DNA from: Aquisediminimonas sp031376385
GTDB lineage: Bacteria > Pseudomonadota > Alphaproteobacteria > Sphingomonadales > Sphingomonadaceae
Reading direction: 5' to 3'
Length of the DNA: 64,000 bases
NCBI GenBank assembly: GCA_031376385.1
Contig: JANMDQ010000015.1
Location: forward strand, 248,001-312,000
Both the position numbers and the translations under genes were made by a program. The notes under the pieces were generated by a model that worked only from the letters and a program-made list of their open reading frames with translations, searched no databases and was not told the DNA's origin. Positions 41,893 to 50,005 of the stretch are shown piece after piece; within the stretch, counting starts at the first letter, position 1, and each line of letters begins with the position of its first letter.

Positions 41893-43113
41893 TTACAGTT
41901 TCACGACGTTTGATGAAAGCCTGTCCGGCAGATCATCCGCGACATAAAGCGAAGCCATGGGTTCATCATTCACGATACGCGTTTCGCCGTTCGTGAAACC
42001 ATTGAACCCAGTCCGCATGGCGCAGCCATAAGCGCCGAGCATGCCAATTTCGATATAGTCACCGGCGGCAATATCAGCGGGCAGCAGGAACGGCCCGGCC
42101 ATATGGTCCATATCATCGCAGGTCGGGCCGTAGAAGCTGAACGGCATATCCTTGGCATCTGAGCTGCGGAGCAGTTCCACGGGGAAACGCCAGCCGACGT
42201 GGGCCGCATCAAACAGGGCCCCATAAGCGCCGTCGTTGATGTAAAGCTCATCCCCGCGCCGCCGCTCAACGCGCACGATCAGGGAGCTATATTCAGCCGA
42301 CAAGGCCCGGCCAGGCTCGCACCAGAGTTCGGAGGAGTAGCTGACCGGCAAATCTTCAAAGCAGCGGTGGATAACGTCAAAAAACGCCTCCAGCGGCGGA
42401 GGCTCCATACCGGGGTAAGAAGACGGAAACCCACCGCCCACGTCAACCACATCGACAGTCACCGCAGCCTCAACAATCGCGGCGCGAACCCGCTCCATCG
42501 CTTGTGAATAGGCCGAGGGCGACATGGCCTGGCTGCCGACATGGAAGCAAATGCCAAGTGCATCCGCCACCTGTCGCGTGGCCATCAGCAGGTCTTTGAG
42601 TTCGCGGGGCTCTGCGCCAAATTTGGAAGCAAGGCTCAGCTTGCTATGTTCGGACGACACGCGAATGCGCACGCACAGCGTCAGGTCCGTCGCGCCGTTC
42701 GTGGCGCGAACGATCTTGTCCAGCTCTTCCACGGAATCGAGGGAAAAGATGCGGACGCCGTATTGTTCATAAGCTTCCTTGATCGCCTCTTCGGCTTTGA
42801 CAGGATGCATGAAGCAAAGCGTCGCTTCTGGCGCGACAGCATGAACAAGACGCACTTCGGCGATGGATGCCGTGTCATAATGCGTGATTCCGCTTTCCCA
42901 CAGCAGCGCGATCAGATCGGGCGATGGGTTGGCCTTCACCGCATAAAGCGACTTGCCCTGAAACTTCTCAATGAAGAATCGGGCGGCACGCGTGGCGGCG
43001 TGGGGACGAAGCAGCGTGACCGGCTGAACCGGACGCGACTTAACGAGTTCGATACCGCAGGCGGTATCGGCTGGAACTATTTCTAGCCCGAGCGTGCTAT
43101 GATGCTGATGCAA
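41893..43113 (-). CDS. Ornithine decarboxylase (group IV, PLP)
   Basis: A 406-residue alanine-racemase-fold decarboxylase that converts ornithine (or another basic amino acid) to the diamine. The PLP lysine is in SLYAVKANPSPDL near residue 58, HVGSQ and VDVGGGFPSSY near residues 193-226 bind phosphate, and CEPGRAL plus YGPTCDDMD near the C-terminus form the substrate pocket. The pattern fits eukaryotic-type ornithine decarboxylase more than lysine or diaminopimelate decarboxylases. The start is TTG, preceded by GGAGG 8 nt upstream. It is the first gene of a pair with the DHS-like enzyme. Confidence 0.88.
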   Translation of the reverse strand: MHQHHSTLGLEIVPADTACGIELVKSRPVQPVTLLRPHAATRAARFFIEKFQGKSLYAVKANPSPDLIALLWESGITHYDTASIAEVRLVHAVAPEATLCFMHPVKAEEAIKEAYEQYGVRIFSLDSVEELDKIVRATNGATDLTLCVRIRVSSEHSKLSLASKFGAEPRELKDLLMATRQVADALGICFHVGSQAMSPSAYSQAMERVRAAIVEAAVTVDVVDVGGGFPSSYPGMEPPPLEAFFDVIHRCFEDLPVSYSSELWCEPGRALSAEYSSLIVRVERRRGDELYINDGAYGALFDAAHVGWRFPVELLRSSDAKDMPFSFYGPTCDDMDHMAGPFLLPADIAAGDYIEIGMLGAYGCAMRTGFNGFTNGETRIVNDEPMASLYVADDLPDRLSSNVVKL

Positions 43114-43231
43114 CTCAAGGGACCTCCAAAAAGATAATCATTCGACAAAGGCTGCCTTACGGTTATTGGAAGTCCCCTTGGGGCAGCGAGAGCGCATATA
43201 TGAAAAGGGGTCCCTCAAGTAAAGACCCTGT

Positions 43232-43252
43232 GCACCGACCGGTGCTTTTTTT
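43232..43252 (+). terminator. Hairpin plus T-run in the leader of the threonine dehydratase-like gene
   Basis: GCACCGACCGGTGC (43232-43245) folds into a short 5-bp stem with a four-base loop and is followed by seven T. It lies 17 nt before the ATG at 43269. It could attenuate transcription into that gene or terminate stray transcripts. It also argues against the alternative start at 43200, which would place the hairpin in coding sequence. Confidence 0.55.
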
Positions 43253-43268
43253 CGATGAGGCGAAAGTA

Positions 43269-44225
43269 ATGGCGCGAAAGCCCACTCTATCTGGTGTTTT
43301 GCAGGCCGCTGAAAAGGTGAGCGCTATTCTGCCGCCGACGCCGCTGCTGCCGCTGGAGGTGAATGGCGCGACACTCTGGTGCAAATGCGAATCAGCCCAA
43401 CCGATGGGAGCATTCAAACTGCGCGGCGCATGGCACCGGTTGACCGAGATGACAGCAGACGAAGCGCGCGGCGGCGTTGTAGCCTTCTCCTCTGGCAATC
43501 ATGCACAGGGCGTCGCCTGGGCCGCGCGGCGGCTGGGGATGGCGGCCACAATCGTGATGCCATCCGACGCGCCGAAGATCAAAGTTGATGGCACACGCGC
43601 GCTAGGCGCAGACATTGTCTTTTATGACCGGATGACAGAGGATCGTGCGGGAATCGCGCGAAAGCTGGCTGATAAAAGAGGCGCGGTTCTCGTGCCCAGT
43701 TACGACGACGCCTATGTGATCGAAGGGCAGGGGAGTGCCGGTATCGAAGCCGCTGCTCAACTCGCAGCGTTAGGCCTGGCCGCGCCAGATTTGATCGTTT
43801 CGCCGTGCGGGGGTGGAGGATTATCGTCTGGCCTGGCATTGGCGCTGCCCGACGCCGAAGTTGTGATTGTGGAGCCGGATGGATGGGACGATATGGGGCA
43901 GTCTCTGCGCGGCGGTGCGATTGTGCCGGTCGGGCCAAATCCGCCGCCAACGCGCTGCGACGCGCTTCAGACCTTGCGTGTATCGCCGCTGACATTCGAT
44001 GTGTTGAGTGCCCGTCTGGCGCAGGCAACTAGCGTGAGCGAAGATGAAGTGGCCGCTGCGATGCGGTTTGCCTACGAACAACTCGGCATGATCATTGAAC
44101 CTGGCGGCGCTGTCGGGCTGGCGGCGATTATGGCAGGCAAAGTTTTACCGGGTGAACGGACATTGCTACTGCTGTCGGGCGGGAATGTGGAACCTGCGCT
44201 GTTCGATGCACTGGTTCACGTCTAG
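43269..44225 (+). CDS. Threonine/serine dehydratase-like PLP enzyme
   Basis: A 318-residue fold-type II PLP enzyme. Lysine in SAQPMGAFKLRGAW (about residue 50) is the Schiff base residue, then AFSSGNHAQGVAWAARRLG and PSDAPKIKVDGTRALGA follow. The phosphate-binding loop is CGGGGLSSGLALAL, and the C-terminus reads IEPGGAVGLAA and LLLSGGNVEP. Without a regulatory ACT-like domain it matches catabolic threonine dehydratase or serine racemase-like proteins. The ATG at 43269 is preferred over the ATG at 43200 because of the leader hairpin and family length. It is divergent from ornithine decarboxylase. Confidence 0.85.
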   Translation: MARKPTLSGVLQAAEKVSAILPPTPLLPLEVNGATLWCKCESAQPMGAFKLRGAWHRLTEMTADEARGGVVAFSSGNHAQGVAWAARRLGMAATIVMPSDAPKIKVDGTRALGADIVFYDRMTEDRAGIARKLADKRGAVLVPSYDDAYVIEGQGSAGIEAAAQLAALGLAAPDLIVSPCGGGGLSSGLALALPDAEVVIVEPDGWDDMGQSLRGGAIVPVGPNPPPTRCDALQTLRVSPLTFDVLSARLAQATSVSEDEVAAAMRFAYEQLGMIIEPGGAVGLAAIMAGKVLPGERTLLLLSGGNVEPALFDALVHV

Positions 44226-44234
44226 GGTCGCACG

Positions 44235-44399
44235 ATGGCAAACATCATTCTCTTAATGGCGGCAATGGCTGTTTGTACGTTGGTCGCAGGTGGCATCTGG
44301 TTGATCAAGACGGACAGTGACCGCACCAAGGGGCTGTTGATGATCATCGTGGCACTGGTGATCATGGGCAATATGGCGATCTGGATGGTGCCGGTTTAG
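44235..44399 (+). CDS. Small two-helix membrane protein (54 aa)
   Basis: A 54-residue frame with two hydrophobic segments: residues 2-24 (ANIILLMAAMAVCTLVAGGI) and residues 33-52 (GLLMIIVALVIMGNMAIW), joined by KTDSDRTK. It starts 10 nt after the dehydratase stop and may be co-transcribed. No strong ribosome site precedes it and I recognise no family. Its composition and position make it plausible. Confidence 0.5.
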   Translation: MANIILLMAAMAVCTLVAGGIWLIKTDSDRTKGLLMIIVALVIMGNMAIWMVPV

Positions 44400-44402
44400 C
44401 TT

Positions 44403-44849
44403 CTACCGATCCGGCAGATTGTCCATCACCAGCCTGATTTCATGCAGCACCCGGTGAGTAATGCGCAGTTCCTCTGGCGGGATTTCAGCCACCAGCTGCT
44501 CAAAATCAGGCCCAAGCCGGTCCAGCTGTTGCTCTTGCGCGGCTCTCCCGGCCTCTGTCACGCTGACAATCGTATCGGATTGCTGCAGCCCCTGAACGAT
44601 GCTGACATAGCCAAGCGACGCCAATGCCTGAATTTGCCCCGCGACGCGCGCCTCATCCTCCTGGAACGACCAGGCAATGCCCGCGACGGTATCCGGCCCG
44701 GGATGGTTGCGAATGAAATAGTTGAGGATGCCGAAATGCGCGGACTCCAGCCCATGGGGGAATTGCCGTTCAATCCGGGTCCGGGTCAGATGTTCGAGAA
44801 TCGCGAGTTCCGTGAACAGGCCAACAAGAGTTTCGCGCATATCAGTCAC
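44403..44849 (-). CDS. MarR-like winged-helix regulator
   Basis: A 148-residue protein with the MarR pattern: helices ELAILEHLTRTRIERQFPHGLESAHFGILNYF, then a winged helix-turn-helix DTVAGIAWSFQEDEARVAGQIQALASLGYVSI and a C-terminal dimerisation helix. The ligand is unknown. It lies 9 nt downstream of the alpha/beta hydrolase on the same strand. A GTG at 44849 or ATG at 44840 could be the start. Confidence 0.78.
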   Translation of the reverse strand: MTDMRETLVGLFTELAILEHLTRTRIERQFPHGLESAHFGILNYFIRNHPGPDTVAGIAWSFQEDEARVAGQIQALASLGYVSIVQGLQQSDTIVSVTEAGRAAQEQQLDRLGPDFEQLVAEIPPEELRITHRVLHEIRLVMDNLPDR

Positions 44850-44858
44850 GGAGGCGCG

Positions 44859-45515
44859 TTACCGGATCGGGCAGTTCGGATCGAGACGCATGTCGAGATA
44901 ATGATCCACAGATGCCATCAATTCCGTCATTTCATTTTCAAAGAAATGGTTCGCGCCTTTGATTTCATCATGATGGATCGTGATGTGACGCTGGGTCCGC
45001 AATTTATCGACCAGCTTTTGCACGCCAATCGGGGTCACCACCTCGTCCGCTGTTCCTTGGATGAGGATGCCGGACGACGGGCAGGGGGCAAGGAAGCTGA
45101 AATCATACATGTTGGCAGGTGGAGCCACCGATATGAAGCCGCGAATTTCAGGGCGGCGCATCAGCAATTGCATCCCGATCAGCGCGCCGAAGCTATAGCC
45201 GGCGACCCAGGTCTGTTGCGCCTCAGGATGAAAGGATTGCACCCAATCGAGTGCTGAAGCCGCGTCAGACAATTCGCCAACGCCGTTGTCAAACACGCCT
45301 TGCGATTTGCCAACGCCGCGAAAGTTGAAGCGCAGCGTCGCAAACCCACGTTTCACGAAGGTCTGATAGAGCGCCTGAGTGATGCGGTTGTTCATCGTGC
45401 CACCAGCCTGCGGATGCGGATGCAGGATCATAGCAACGGGCGCGCGGGGGCGGGGGCCTGGGTTGAAACGACCTTCTAAGCGGCCTTCGGGACCGGGAAT
45501 AATGACTTCTGGCAT
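44859..45515 (-). CDS. Alpha/beta hydrolase (DUF-type, acetylxylan esterase-like)
   Basis: A 218-residue alpha/beta hydrolase. It begins MPEVIIPGPEGRLEGRF and contains ILHPHPQAGGTMNN, RGVGKSQG, the nucleophile elbow VAGYSFGALIGMQL (serine about residue 108), an acid in GTADEVVTP and the catalytic histidine in IKGANHFFENE. This close-to-universal bacterial family has no defined substrate. The ATG at 45515 is chosen because the upstream in-frame extension is poor in family-like sequence. It is divergent from the cysteine desulfurase gene. Confidence 0.8.
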   Translation of the reverse strand: MPEVIIPGPEGRLEGRFNPGPRPRAPVAMILHPHPQAGGTMNNRITQALYQTFVKRGFATLRFNFRGVGKSQGVFDNGVGELSDAASALDWVQSFHPEAQQTWVAGYSFGALIGMQLLMRRPEIRGFISVAPPANMYDFSFLAPCPSSGILIQGTADEVVTPIGVQKLVDKLRTQRHITIHHDEIKGANHFFENEMTELMASVDHYLDMRLDPNCPIR

Positions 45516-45535
45516 GGGGCTCGCAAATCGTAAAA

Positions 45536-46678
45536 ATGAATGACGGCAAAGCGAATGCTTTGCGGGATGTGAAACCGCTATATAGGGATGAAACGGGTTT
45601 TCGCAACGCTTTGGATAATCACTTGAACCAGCGGCTTTATCTTGATCATGCGGCCACGACGCCGCTTCTGCCTTCCGCGCGCGCAGGCGTGCTGGCGGGG
45701 ATGGATATCTGGGCCAATCCGTCATCCCCCCACGGCGAGGGGCGCGCTGCCCGCGCTGCAGTCGAGAATGCCCGGGCGCGGATCAAAACCGCGCTGGGCT
45801 GGGACGGTGCGGTGATCTTCACCAGCGGCGCCAGCGAAGCCATTGCCATCGCCTTGACCCGGACAGAGGCAGACGCCGTTATCGTGTGCGCAACGGAACA
45901 TGACGCTGTGCACAGGGTGGCGCCAAAAGCGTTCTTTCTGCCTGTCGGCACTGACGGACTGGTCGCCGCTGACGCTTTGACCGGGCGCTTAGGGGCGCTG
46001 GGGGCCAAACAGCCGCTTGTCGTGATACAACATGCCAACAATGAAACCGGCATCATTCAGCCGATCGATGAGCTTTTGGAAATCGTGCACGTGTCGGGCG
46101 GCATCCTGATGTGTGACTGTGCGCAAACGGGTGGGAAGATTGCTCTGCCGGATGCAGATTTGATTTCCATTTCTGCGCATAAGCTGGGCGGGCCGCCCGG
46201 CGTTGGCGCGCTGCTGGTGCGTGATCTGGCGGTGCTCAGCGCCACCGGCGGGCAGGAGCAAGGATATCGGTCTGGCACGGAAAACCTGCCTGCGATCATG
46301 GGCTTTGCAGCGGCGGTTGAGGCGAACCGGGGCTGGGTAGACCGCGCAGCCGATCTCCGGGCGCATCTGGACGGGGCCATCGAAGCCGCAGGCGGTCAGG
46401 TCGTCGCGCGTTCGTCTCCGCGTATCGCGACGATTGCCGCTTACCGGATGCCGGGCCTTGCCGCTTCGGCGCAACTCATCCAATTCGACATGGCAGGGGT
46501 TGCGATTTCAGCCGGGAGTGCGTGTTCGTCAGGCACGCTCAAGGCCAGCCACGTGCTGGCCGCCATGGGTTGGGATGATAAGGAGGCTGGCGAAGTGGTG
46601 CGAGTGAGTTTTGGCCCCGAAACCAATCGGGCGGATATCTACCGGTTCATCGAAGTGTGGAAACGCATTCAGCCATGA
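45536..46678 (+). CDS. Cysteine desulfurase, copy 1
   Basis: A PLP-dependent NifS/IscS-type enzyme that moves sulfur from cysteine to a protein cysteine. It shows RLYLDHAATTPLLPSA, EHDAVHRV, HANNETGIIQP, the PLP lysine in ISAHKLGGPPGVGALL and the persulfide cysteine in SAGSACSSGTLKASHVL. From 45536 it is 380 residues; the family usually starts just before YLDHAATTP, so TTG at 45623 is a credible alternative. Its stop overlaps a chain of short frames leading to the second desulfurase. The Fe-S scaffold gene iscU is absent nearby. Confidence 0.88.
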   Translation: MNDGKANALRDVKPLYRDETGFRNALDNHLNQRLYLDHAATTPLLPSARAGVLAGMDIWANPSSPHGEGRAARAAVENARARIKTALGWDGAVIFTSGASEAIAIALTRTEADAVIVCATEHDAVHRVAPKAFFLPVGTDGLVAADALTGRLGALGAKQPLVVIQHANNETGIIQPIDELLEIVHVSGGILMCDCAQTGGKIALPDADLISISAHKLGGPPGVGALLVRDLAVLSATGGQEQGYRSGTENLPAIMGFAAAVEANRGWVDRAADLRAHLDGAIEAAGGQVVARSSPRIATIAAYRMPGLAASAQLIQFDMAGVAISAGSACSSGTLKASHVLAAMGWDDKEAGEVVRVSFGPETNRADIYRFIEVWKRIQP

Positions 46679-46705
46679 GTATTTTGGCGTGAGTATTCTG
46701 GCATG
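46675..46705 (+). repeat. 14-nt tandem triplication of a start region
   Basis: Three near-identical copies of a 14-nt unit start at 46675 (ATGAGTATTTTGGC), 46689 (GTGAGTATTCTGGC) and 46703 (ATGAGCATC...). The first two encode MSILA and stop, and the third is the desulfurase 2 start. Each stop codon overlaps the next start (GTGA, ATGA), and desulfurase 1 ends on the first ATG. This makes a coupled chain of starts. Confidence 0.8.
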
Positions 46706-47794
46706 AGCATCTATCTCGATTACCAAGCCACAACCCCCGTTGCCCCAGAAGTGCGCGGGGCCATGACCCCTTGGCTCACAGACAAATTTGCCAATCCGCA
46801 TTCATCGCACAAAATGGGGCGCGAGGCCGCAGCGATGATCGAAGTGGCGCGCGATGCCGTGGCGGCGCTGTTGCCACGGGAGGGCAAAGTCTATTTCACC
46901 AGCGGCGCGACAGAGGCGATCAACTGGGCGATGCGCTGCGCCGGAGCAGGCGGCATTGCGGTGGTGGAGACCGAACATGCCGCCGTTCGCGACACAGCGG
47001 CGTGGCTTTCCAAACATCGACGCAAGATGACGCTGCTGCCCGTCGCACCATCCGGGCTGGTCGACGTGAAGGCGCCTTTGCCGAACGGTGTCGGCATTGT
47101 GGCGGCGATGCTGGTCAATAATGAAATTGGCACGATCCAGCCCGTTGCGACGCTGGCCAAGGCTGCGCACGCCGCTGGGGCGTTGTTCCTGTGCGATGCC
47201 GTTCAGGCCTTTGGGCGGATCGACATTCCTGAAGGACCGGATTTGATTGCGGTCAGCGGCCACAAAATCCACGGCCCAAAAGGCGTGGGCGCGCTGTGGG
47301 TGAAAGACGGGGTTGAGATCGAACCACTGCTCTTTGGCGGCGGGCAGGAAGGCGGCTTGCGGTCTGGCACGCTTTCTCCCGCGCTGTGCATAGGCCTTGG
47401 CACAGCCGCCACCATCGCGCGGCAGCGGATGGAGGCTGACGCCGCGCATGTGTCCAACTTATGGACAGTCGCGATGAACATGCTGCCGAGCGGATGGGTG
47501 CTCAATGGCGGATCGGAAAAGCGCTATCGCGGCAACCTCAACCTGCGCTGTGACGGGCTTGATTCCGCGCGGTTGATTTCGGATTTGCGCGATGTCGCCT
47601 TTGCGTCGGGTTCCGCCTGCGCCAGTGGTTCAGGGCGGCCTAGCCATGTATTGCGCGCTATCGGCCTGTCTGATGCAGAGGCGCGGTCTAGCATCCGTTT
47701 GGGCTTTGGGAGGTACTCAACTCTTGCCGAAGTGCGAGAAGGATTGCGATTGATCTTTGCAGCAGCGGGAAGGCAGACTAGTCTGGCGGCATGA
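46703..47794 (+). CDS. Cysteine desulfurase, copy 2
   Basis: A 363-residue NifS/IscS-type cysteine desulfurase, paralogous to its upstream neighbour. It begins MSIYLDYQATTPVAPEV and has ETEHAAVRDT, MLVNNEIGTIQP, the PLP lysine in VSGHKIHGPKGVGALW and the active-site cysteine in ASGSACASGSGRPSHVL. It lies between desulfurase 1 and a [2Fe-2S] ferredoxin whose ATG overlaps its stop. In Rickettsiales two tandem desulfurases precede iscU; here iscU, iscA and hscBA are missing. Confidence 0.9.
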   Translation: MSIYLDYQATTPVAPEVRGAMTPWLTDKFANPHSSHKMGREAAAMIEVARDAVAALLPREGKVYFTSGATEAINWAMRCAGAGGIAVVETEHAAVRDTAAWLSKHRRKMTLLPVAPSGLVDVKAPLPNGVGIVAAMLVNNEIGTIQPVATLAKAAHAAGALFLCDAVQAFGRIDIPEGPDLIAVSGHKIHGPKGVGALWVKDGVEIEPLLFGGGQEGGLRSGTLSPALCIGLGTAATIARQRMEADAAHVSNLWTVAMNMLPSGWVLNGGSEKRYRGNLNLRCDGLDSARLISDLRDVAFASGSACASGSGRPSHVLRAIGLSDAEARSSIRLGFGRYSTLAEVREGLRLIFAAAGRQTSLAA

Positions 47795-48126
47795 TCCGCA
47801 TCCACTTTCTCACATCTGACGGCGAACTCGCCTCTGAAATCACTGCAAAAGCGGGCGACCGTTTACTTGAAGTCGCGCAAAATGACGGGCAACCGCTGGA
47901 GGGAACCTGCGAAGGCCAGATGGCTTGTTCGACCTGCCATGTCATCATCGATGCGGATTGGTTTTCCAAACTCCCCCGCGCGGCGGAGGAGGAGGAAGAC
48001 ATGCTCGACCTCGCGCCCTGCGCCACGCGTTACAGCCGATTGGCCTGCCAGATTGAGCTGACCGACGCACTCGACGGGCTGATCGTGAAACTTCCCGGAG
48101 AAGCGCGAAACATGCAGGGGCGCTAA
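47791..48126 (+). CDS. fdx: [2Fe-2S] ferredoxin (adrenodoxin type)
   Basis: A 111-residue ferredoxin. The cluster cysteines are in TCEGQMACSTCHVI (three of them) and RLACQIEL (the fourth), the ISC-type spacing. Acidic patches (AAEEEEDMLDL) fit electron donation to a desulfurase or scaffold. It overlaps desulfurase 2 by 4 nt and probably supplies electrons for Fe-S cluster assembly. Confidence 0.92.
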   Translation: MIRIHFLTSDGELASEITAKAGDRLLEVAQNDGQPLEGTCEGQMACSTCHVIIDADWFSKLPRAAEEEEDMLDLAPCATRYSRLACQIELTDALDGLIVKLPGEARNMQGR

Positions 48127-48174
48127 GCCCACCTCTTTTTCTTGCCCTTTCCCTCATTCCCCGTCACAAGCGCG

Positions 48175-48270
48175 GGCGGGAGTCGGGCGGACGACGCACT
48201 CGCCAATCTGGTCAGGTCCGGAAGGAAGCAGCCACAACGAATTCGCGTCGGGTCGTTCCGGCTCCTACTT
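48175..48270 (+). ncRNA. ffs: Signal recognition particle RNA (4.5S type)
   Basis: The conserved apical segment GGTCAGGTCCGGAAGGAAGC (48210-48229) and the following AGCC are the SRP-RNA signature. Flanking sequence folds into one long hairpin: GGAGTCGG (48179-48186) pairs with CCGGCTCC (48258-48265), and GACGACGC with GCGTCGGGTC further in, with wobble pairs. The ends are estimates. It sits between ferredoxin and cytidine deaminase. Confidence 0.92.
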
Positions 48271-48278
48271 GGCTCCCC

Positions 48279-48713
48279 TTACTTCACCCCTATATCACCA
48301 GGTCCAAACGCATGAGGCAGAAGCGCGCTGATCAAGTGAGTCTCCGTCGCGCTACCATCAGCAGAGGCACAGTGAACGGGCACATTGCAGTTTGAAAGCT
48401 GAGCCGCTTCATGGATCACTTGGCGGCACCGCCCGCAGGGCCGCACTGGATCGCTTCCCGTCATCACGCCATCCTTGATCAACCCGCCAACCACTGCAAT
48501 TTCTCGCACTTGCCGCAACTTGCCCTGCGCATTGACCGTGGCGAGCGCAACGGTTTCGGCGCACAGCGTCAGCCCGTAACTCGCGTTTTCAAAATTGCAG
48601 CCAGTTACAATCTGACCGCCCTCCAGCAGCACCGCTGCACCCACGCCAAAGCCAGAATAAGGCGCGTGGGCATTGCGAGCCACCGCGCGGGCGGCATCCA
48701 TCAGCACACTCAT
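48279..48713 (-). CDS. cdd: Cytidine deaminase
   Basis: Cdd deaminates cytidine and deoxycytidine in pyrimidine salvage. The 144-residue tetrameric-type enzyme has AHAPYSGFGVGAAVLLE near residue 15, GCNFENASYGLTLCAETVAL with the catalytic Cys-Ala-Glu near residue 52, and PCGRCRQVIHE with the two further zinc cysteines. The ATG at 48713 overlaps the upstream GH25 stop as ATGA. It is convergent with the SRP RNA gene, only 8 nt apart. Confidence 0.94.
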   Translation of the reverse strand: MSVLMDAARAVARNAHAPYSGFGVGAAVLLEGGQIVTGCNFENASYGLTLCAETVALATVNAQGKLRQVREIAVVGGLIKDGVMTGSDPVRPCGRCRQVIHEAAQLSNCNVPVHCASADGSATETHLISALLPHAFGPGDIGVK

Positions 48714-49417
48714 GGCCGCACCACTGACCAGCCGGTGGGTTCTGAAACGCCGTCCACAGACCGCGCTGGATTGGCGCGCCACATCACCCACGGGCGGTCC
48801 CCATAACTTGGCGTGAGCAAGCGGGAGGACAGCCACAGCGGGCGGTTGATGGCGCGGCTGATCGCATATTCCTCATCAAATGCGCGCGATAAGCGGATCA
48901 TAACCGGCTTCTCCGTGTGCGCCTCAACCATCTGGATGAAGCTGGCAAGTTCGTTCAGCAATACTGCGCGAGCTGGGCGTGTGGTACAACCCGCATCCAG
49001 TTCCAGGTCAAGCGCTGCGGGCAGCTCATCAGCTTCACGCGGCACAGTCGCGATGAAATTGGTCGCTTGATCGCGCGCCAATCGGCAAAGATGGTAGCGG
49101 TGGACCGCGCCGCGCGTCAGGCCCGCGGCAGCGCTACCCTGCCAATTCTCCGCAAACGACGCATCGCGTTCGCTATCGCCAAAGGTGGCTTCAATATAGG
49201 CAAAGTCCGCGTTATCCGCTTTTACTTTGGCCCAATCGACTTTGCCGAGGGCGTGGCCGACTTCAACCCCTTGTTGGGGATAATCGACCTCCCCAGGCCG
49301 CCATCCGCGCATCCAGAAAAACAGCATCGTGGCCAATAAGGCAGCGATCAAGGCACTGATCAACAGCTTGGACAGACCAGACCGGAAAAGACCAGATGGG
49401 GACCTACGCACAGCCAC
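48710..49417 (-). CDS. Glycoside hydrolase family 25 (lysozyme-like) protein
   Basis: A 235-residue protein with an N-terminal membrane anchor (residues 16-36) and a GH25-type barrel: QGVEVGHALGKVDWAKVKADNADFAYIEATFG, GAVHRYHLCRLARDQA and PAALDLELDAGCT with the DxE acid pair. The family hydrolyses peptidoglycan glycan strands. The location near the membrane suggests cell-wall turnover. The start is GTG at 49417 and its end overlaps the cytidine deaminase start by 4 nt. Confidence 0.82.
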   Translation of the reverse strand: MAVRRSPSGLFRSGLSKLLISALIAALLATMLFFWMRGWRPGEVDYPQQGVEVGHALGKVDWAKVKADNADFAYIEATFGDSERDASFAENWQGSAAAGLTRGAVHRYHLCRLARDQATNFIATVPREADELPAALDLELDAGCTTRPARAVLLNELASFIQMVEAHTEKPVMIRLSRAFDEEYAISRAINRPLWLSSRLLTPSYGDRPWVMWRANPARSVDGVSEPTGWSVVRP

Positions 49418-49420
49418 CGC

Positions 49421-49903
49421 CTAAGCCCTGATGTGGAGCACGCAGATCAGCGTGAACAAACGCCGCGCGGTATCAAAATCGACCTCAATCTTTCCGGCCA
49501 GCCGCTCCTTCAACATTTCAGACGCTTCGTTGTGGAGGCCGCGGCGAGCCATGTCGACGGTCTCGATATGTGTCGCCGTTGCCTGTTTAACGGCCTGAAA
49601 ATAGCTGTCACATATCGCCCAATATTCCCGAATTGGCCTTTGAAACCGGGCAAGGCCAAGGATGACCGTTTCCAGCGGGCTTTCATCTTCGCGCGATATC
49701 TCAAAGACCAGACGCCCTTCCTGAACCCGCAGATTTAAGCGGTACGGCCCCGCGTACCCATCCCCGTGCACCCGCTGCGGCGCGAAATGATTGCCTTCCA
49801 GCAGATCAAAAATTGCAATGCGCCGCTCTTGCTCAATTTCGGCACTGCGCCAAATGATGCTGGATTGATCAAGATCGATATGGATAAGGCGCGGGTCAGA
49901 CAT
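49421..49903 (-). CDS. UPF0262 family protein
   Basis: A 160-residue conserved alphaproteobacterial protein (UPF0262). It opens MSDPRLIHIDLDQSSIIWRS and contains LLEGNHFAPQRVHGDGYAGPYRLNLRVQEGRLVFEI and the C-terminal GKIEVDFDTARRLFTLICVLHIRA. Function unknown. In many alphaproteobacteria it sits near hisD and arsC genes, not seen here. It ends 3 nt before the start of the GH25 gene, so the two are probably co-transcribed. The ATG at 49903 is favoured over 49942. Confidence 0.88.
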   Translation of the reverse strand: MSDPRLIHIDLDQSSIIWRSAEIEQERRIAIFDLLEGNHFAPQRVHGDGYAGPYRLNLRVQEGRLVFEISREDESPLETVILGLARFQRPIREYWAICDSYFQAVKQATATHIETVDMARRGLHNEASEMLKERLAGKIEVDFDTARRLFTLICVLHIRA

Positions 49904-50005
49904 GGTGTCAAGGCATCTATCGCGGCCCTCATGCAAAAGCAAAGGGGAGCTTTCAGACGCCTCTCCGCTACAGCCAGACAGCTCTCACTCAGACTTCATC
50001 TCGCT

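Noticed and set aside
41194..41913. 239-codon plus-strand frame antisense to the DHS-like gene and the repeat
   Set aside because: It runs through the REP-like hairpin and has no domain; the opposite strand has a clear deoxyhypusine synthase fold.
44442..45257. 271-codon plus-strand frame over the MarR and hydrolase genes
   Set aside because: It spans two recognisable genes on the other strand and shows histidine- and arginine-rich shadow composition.
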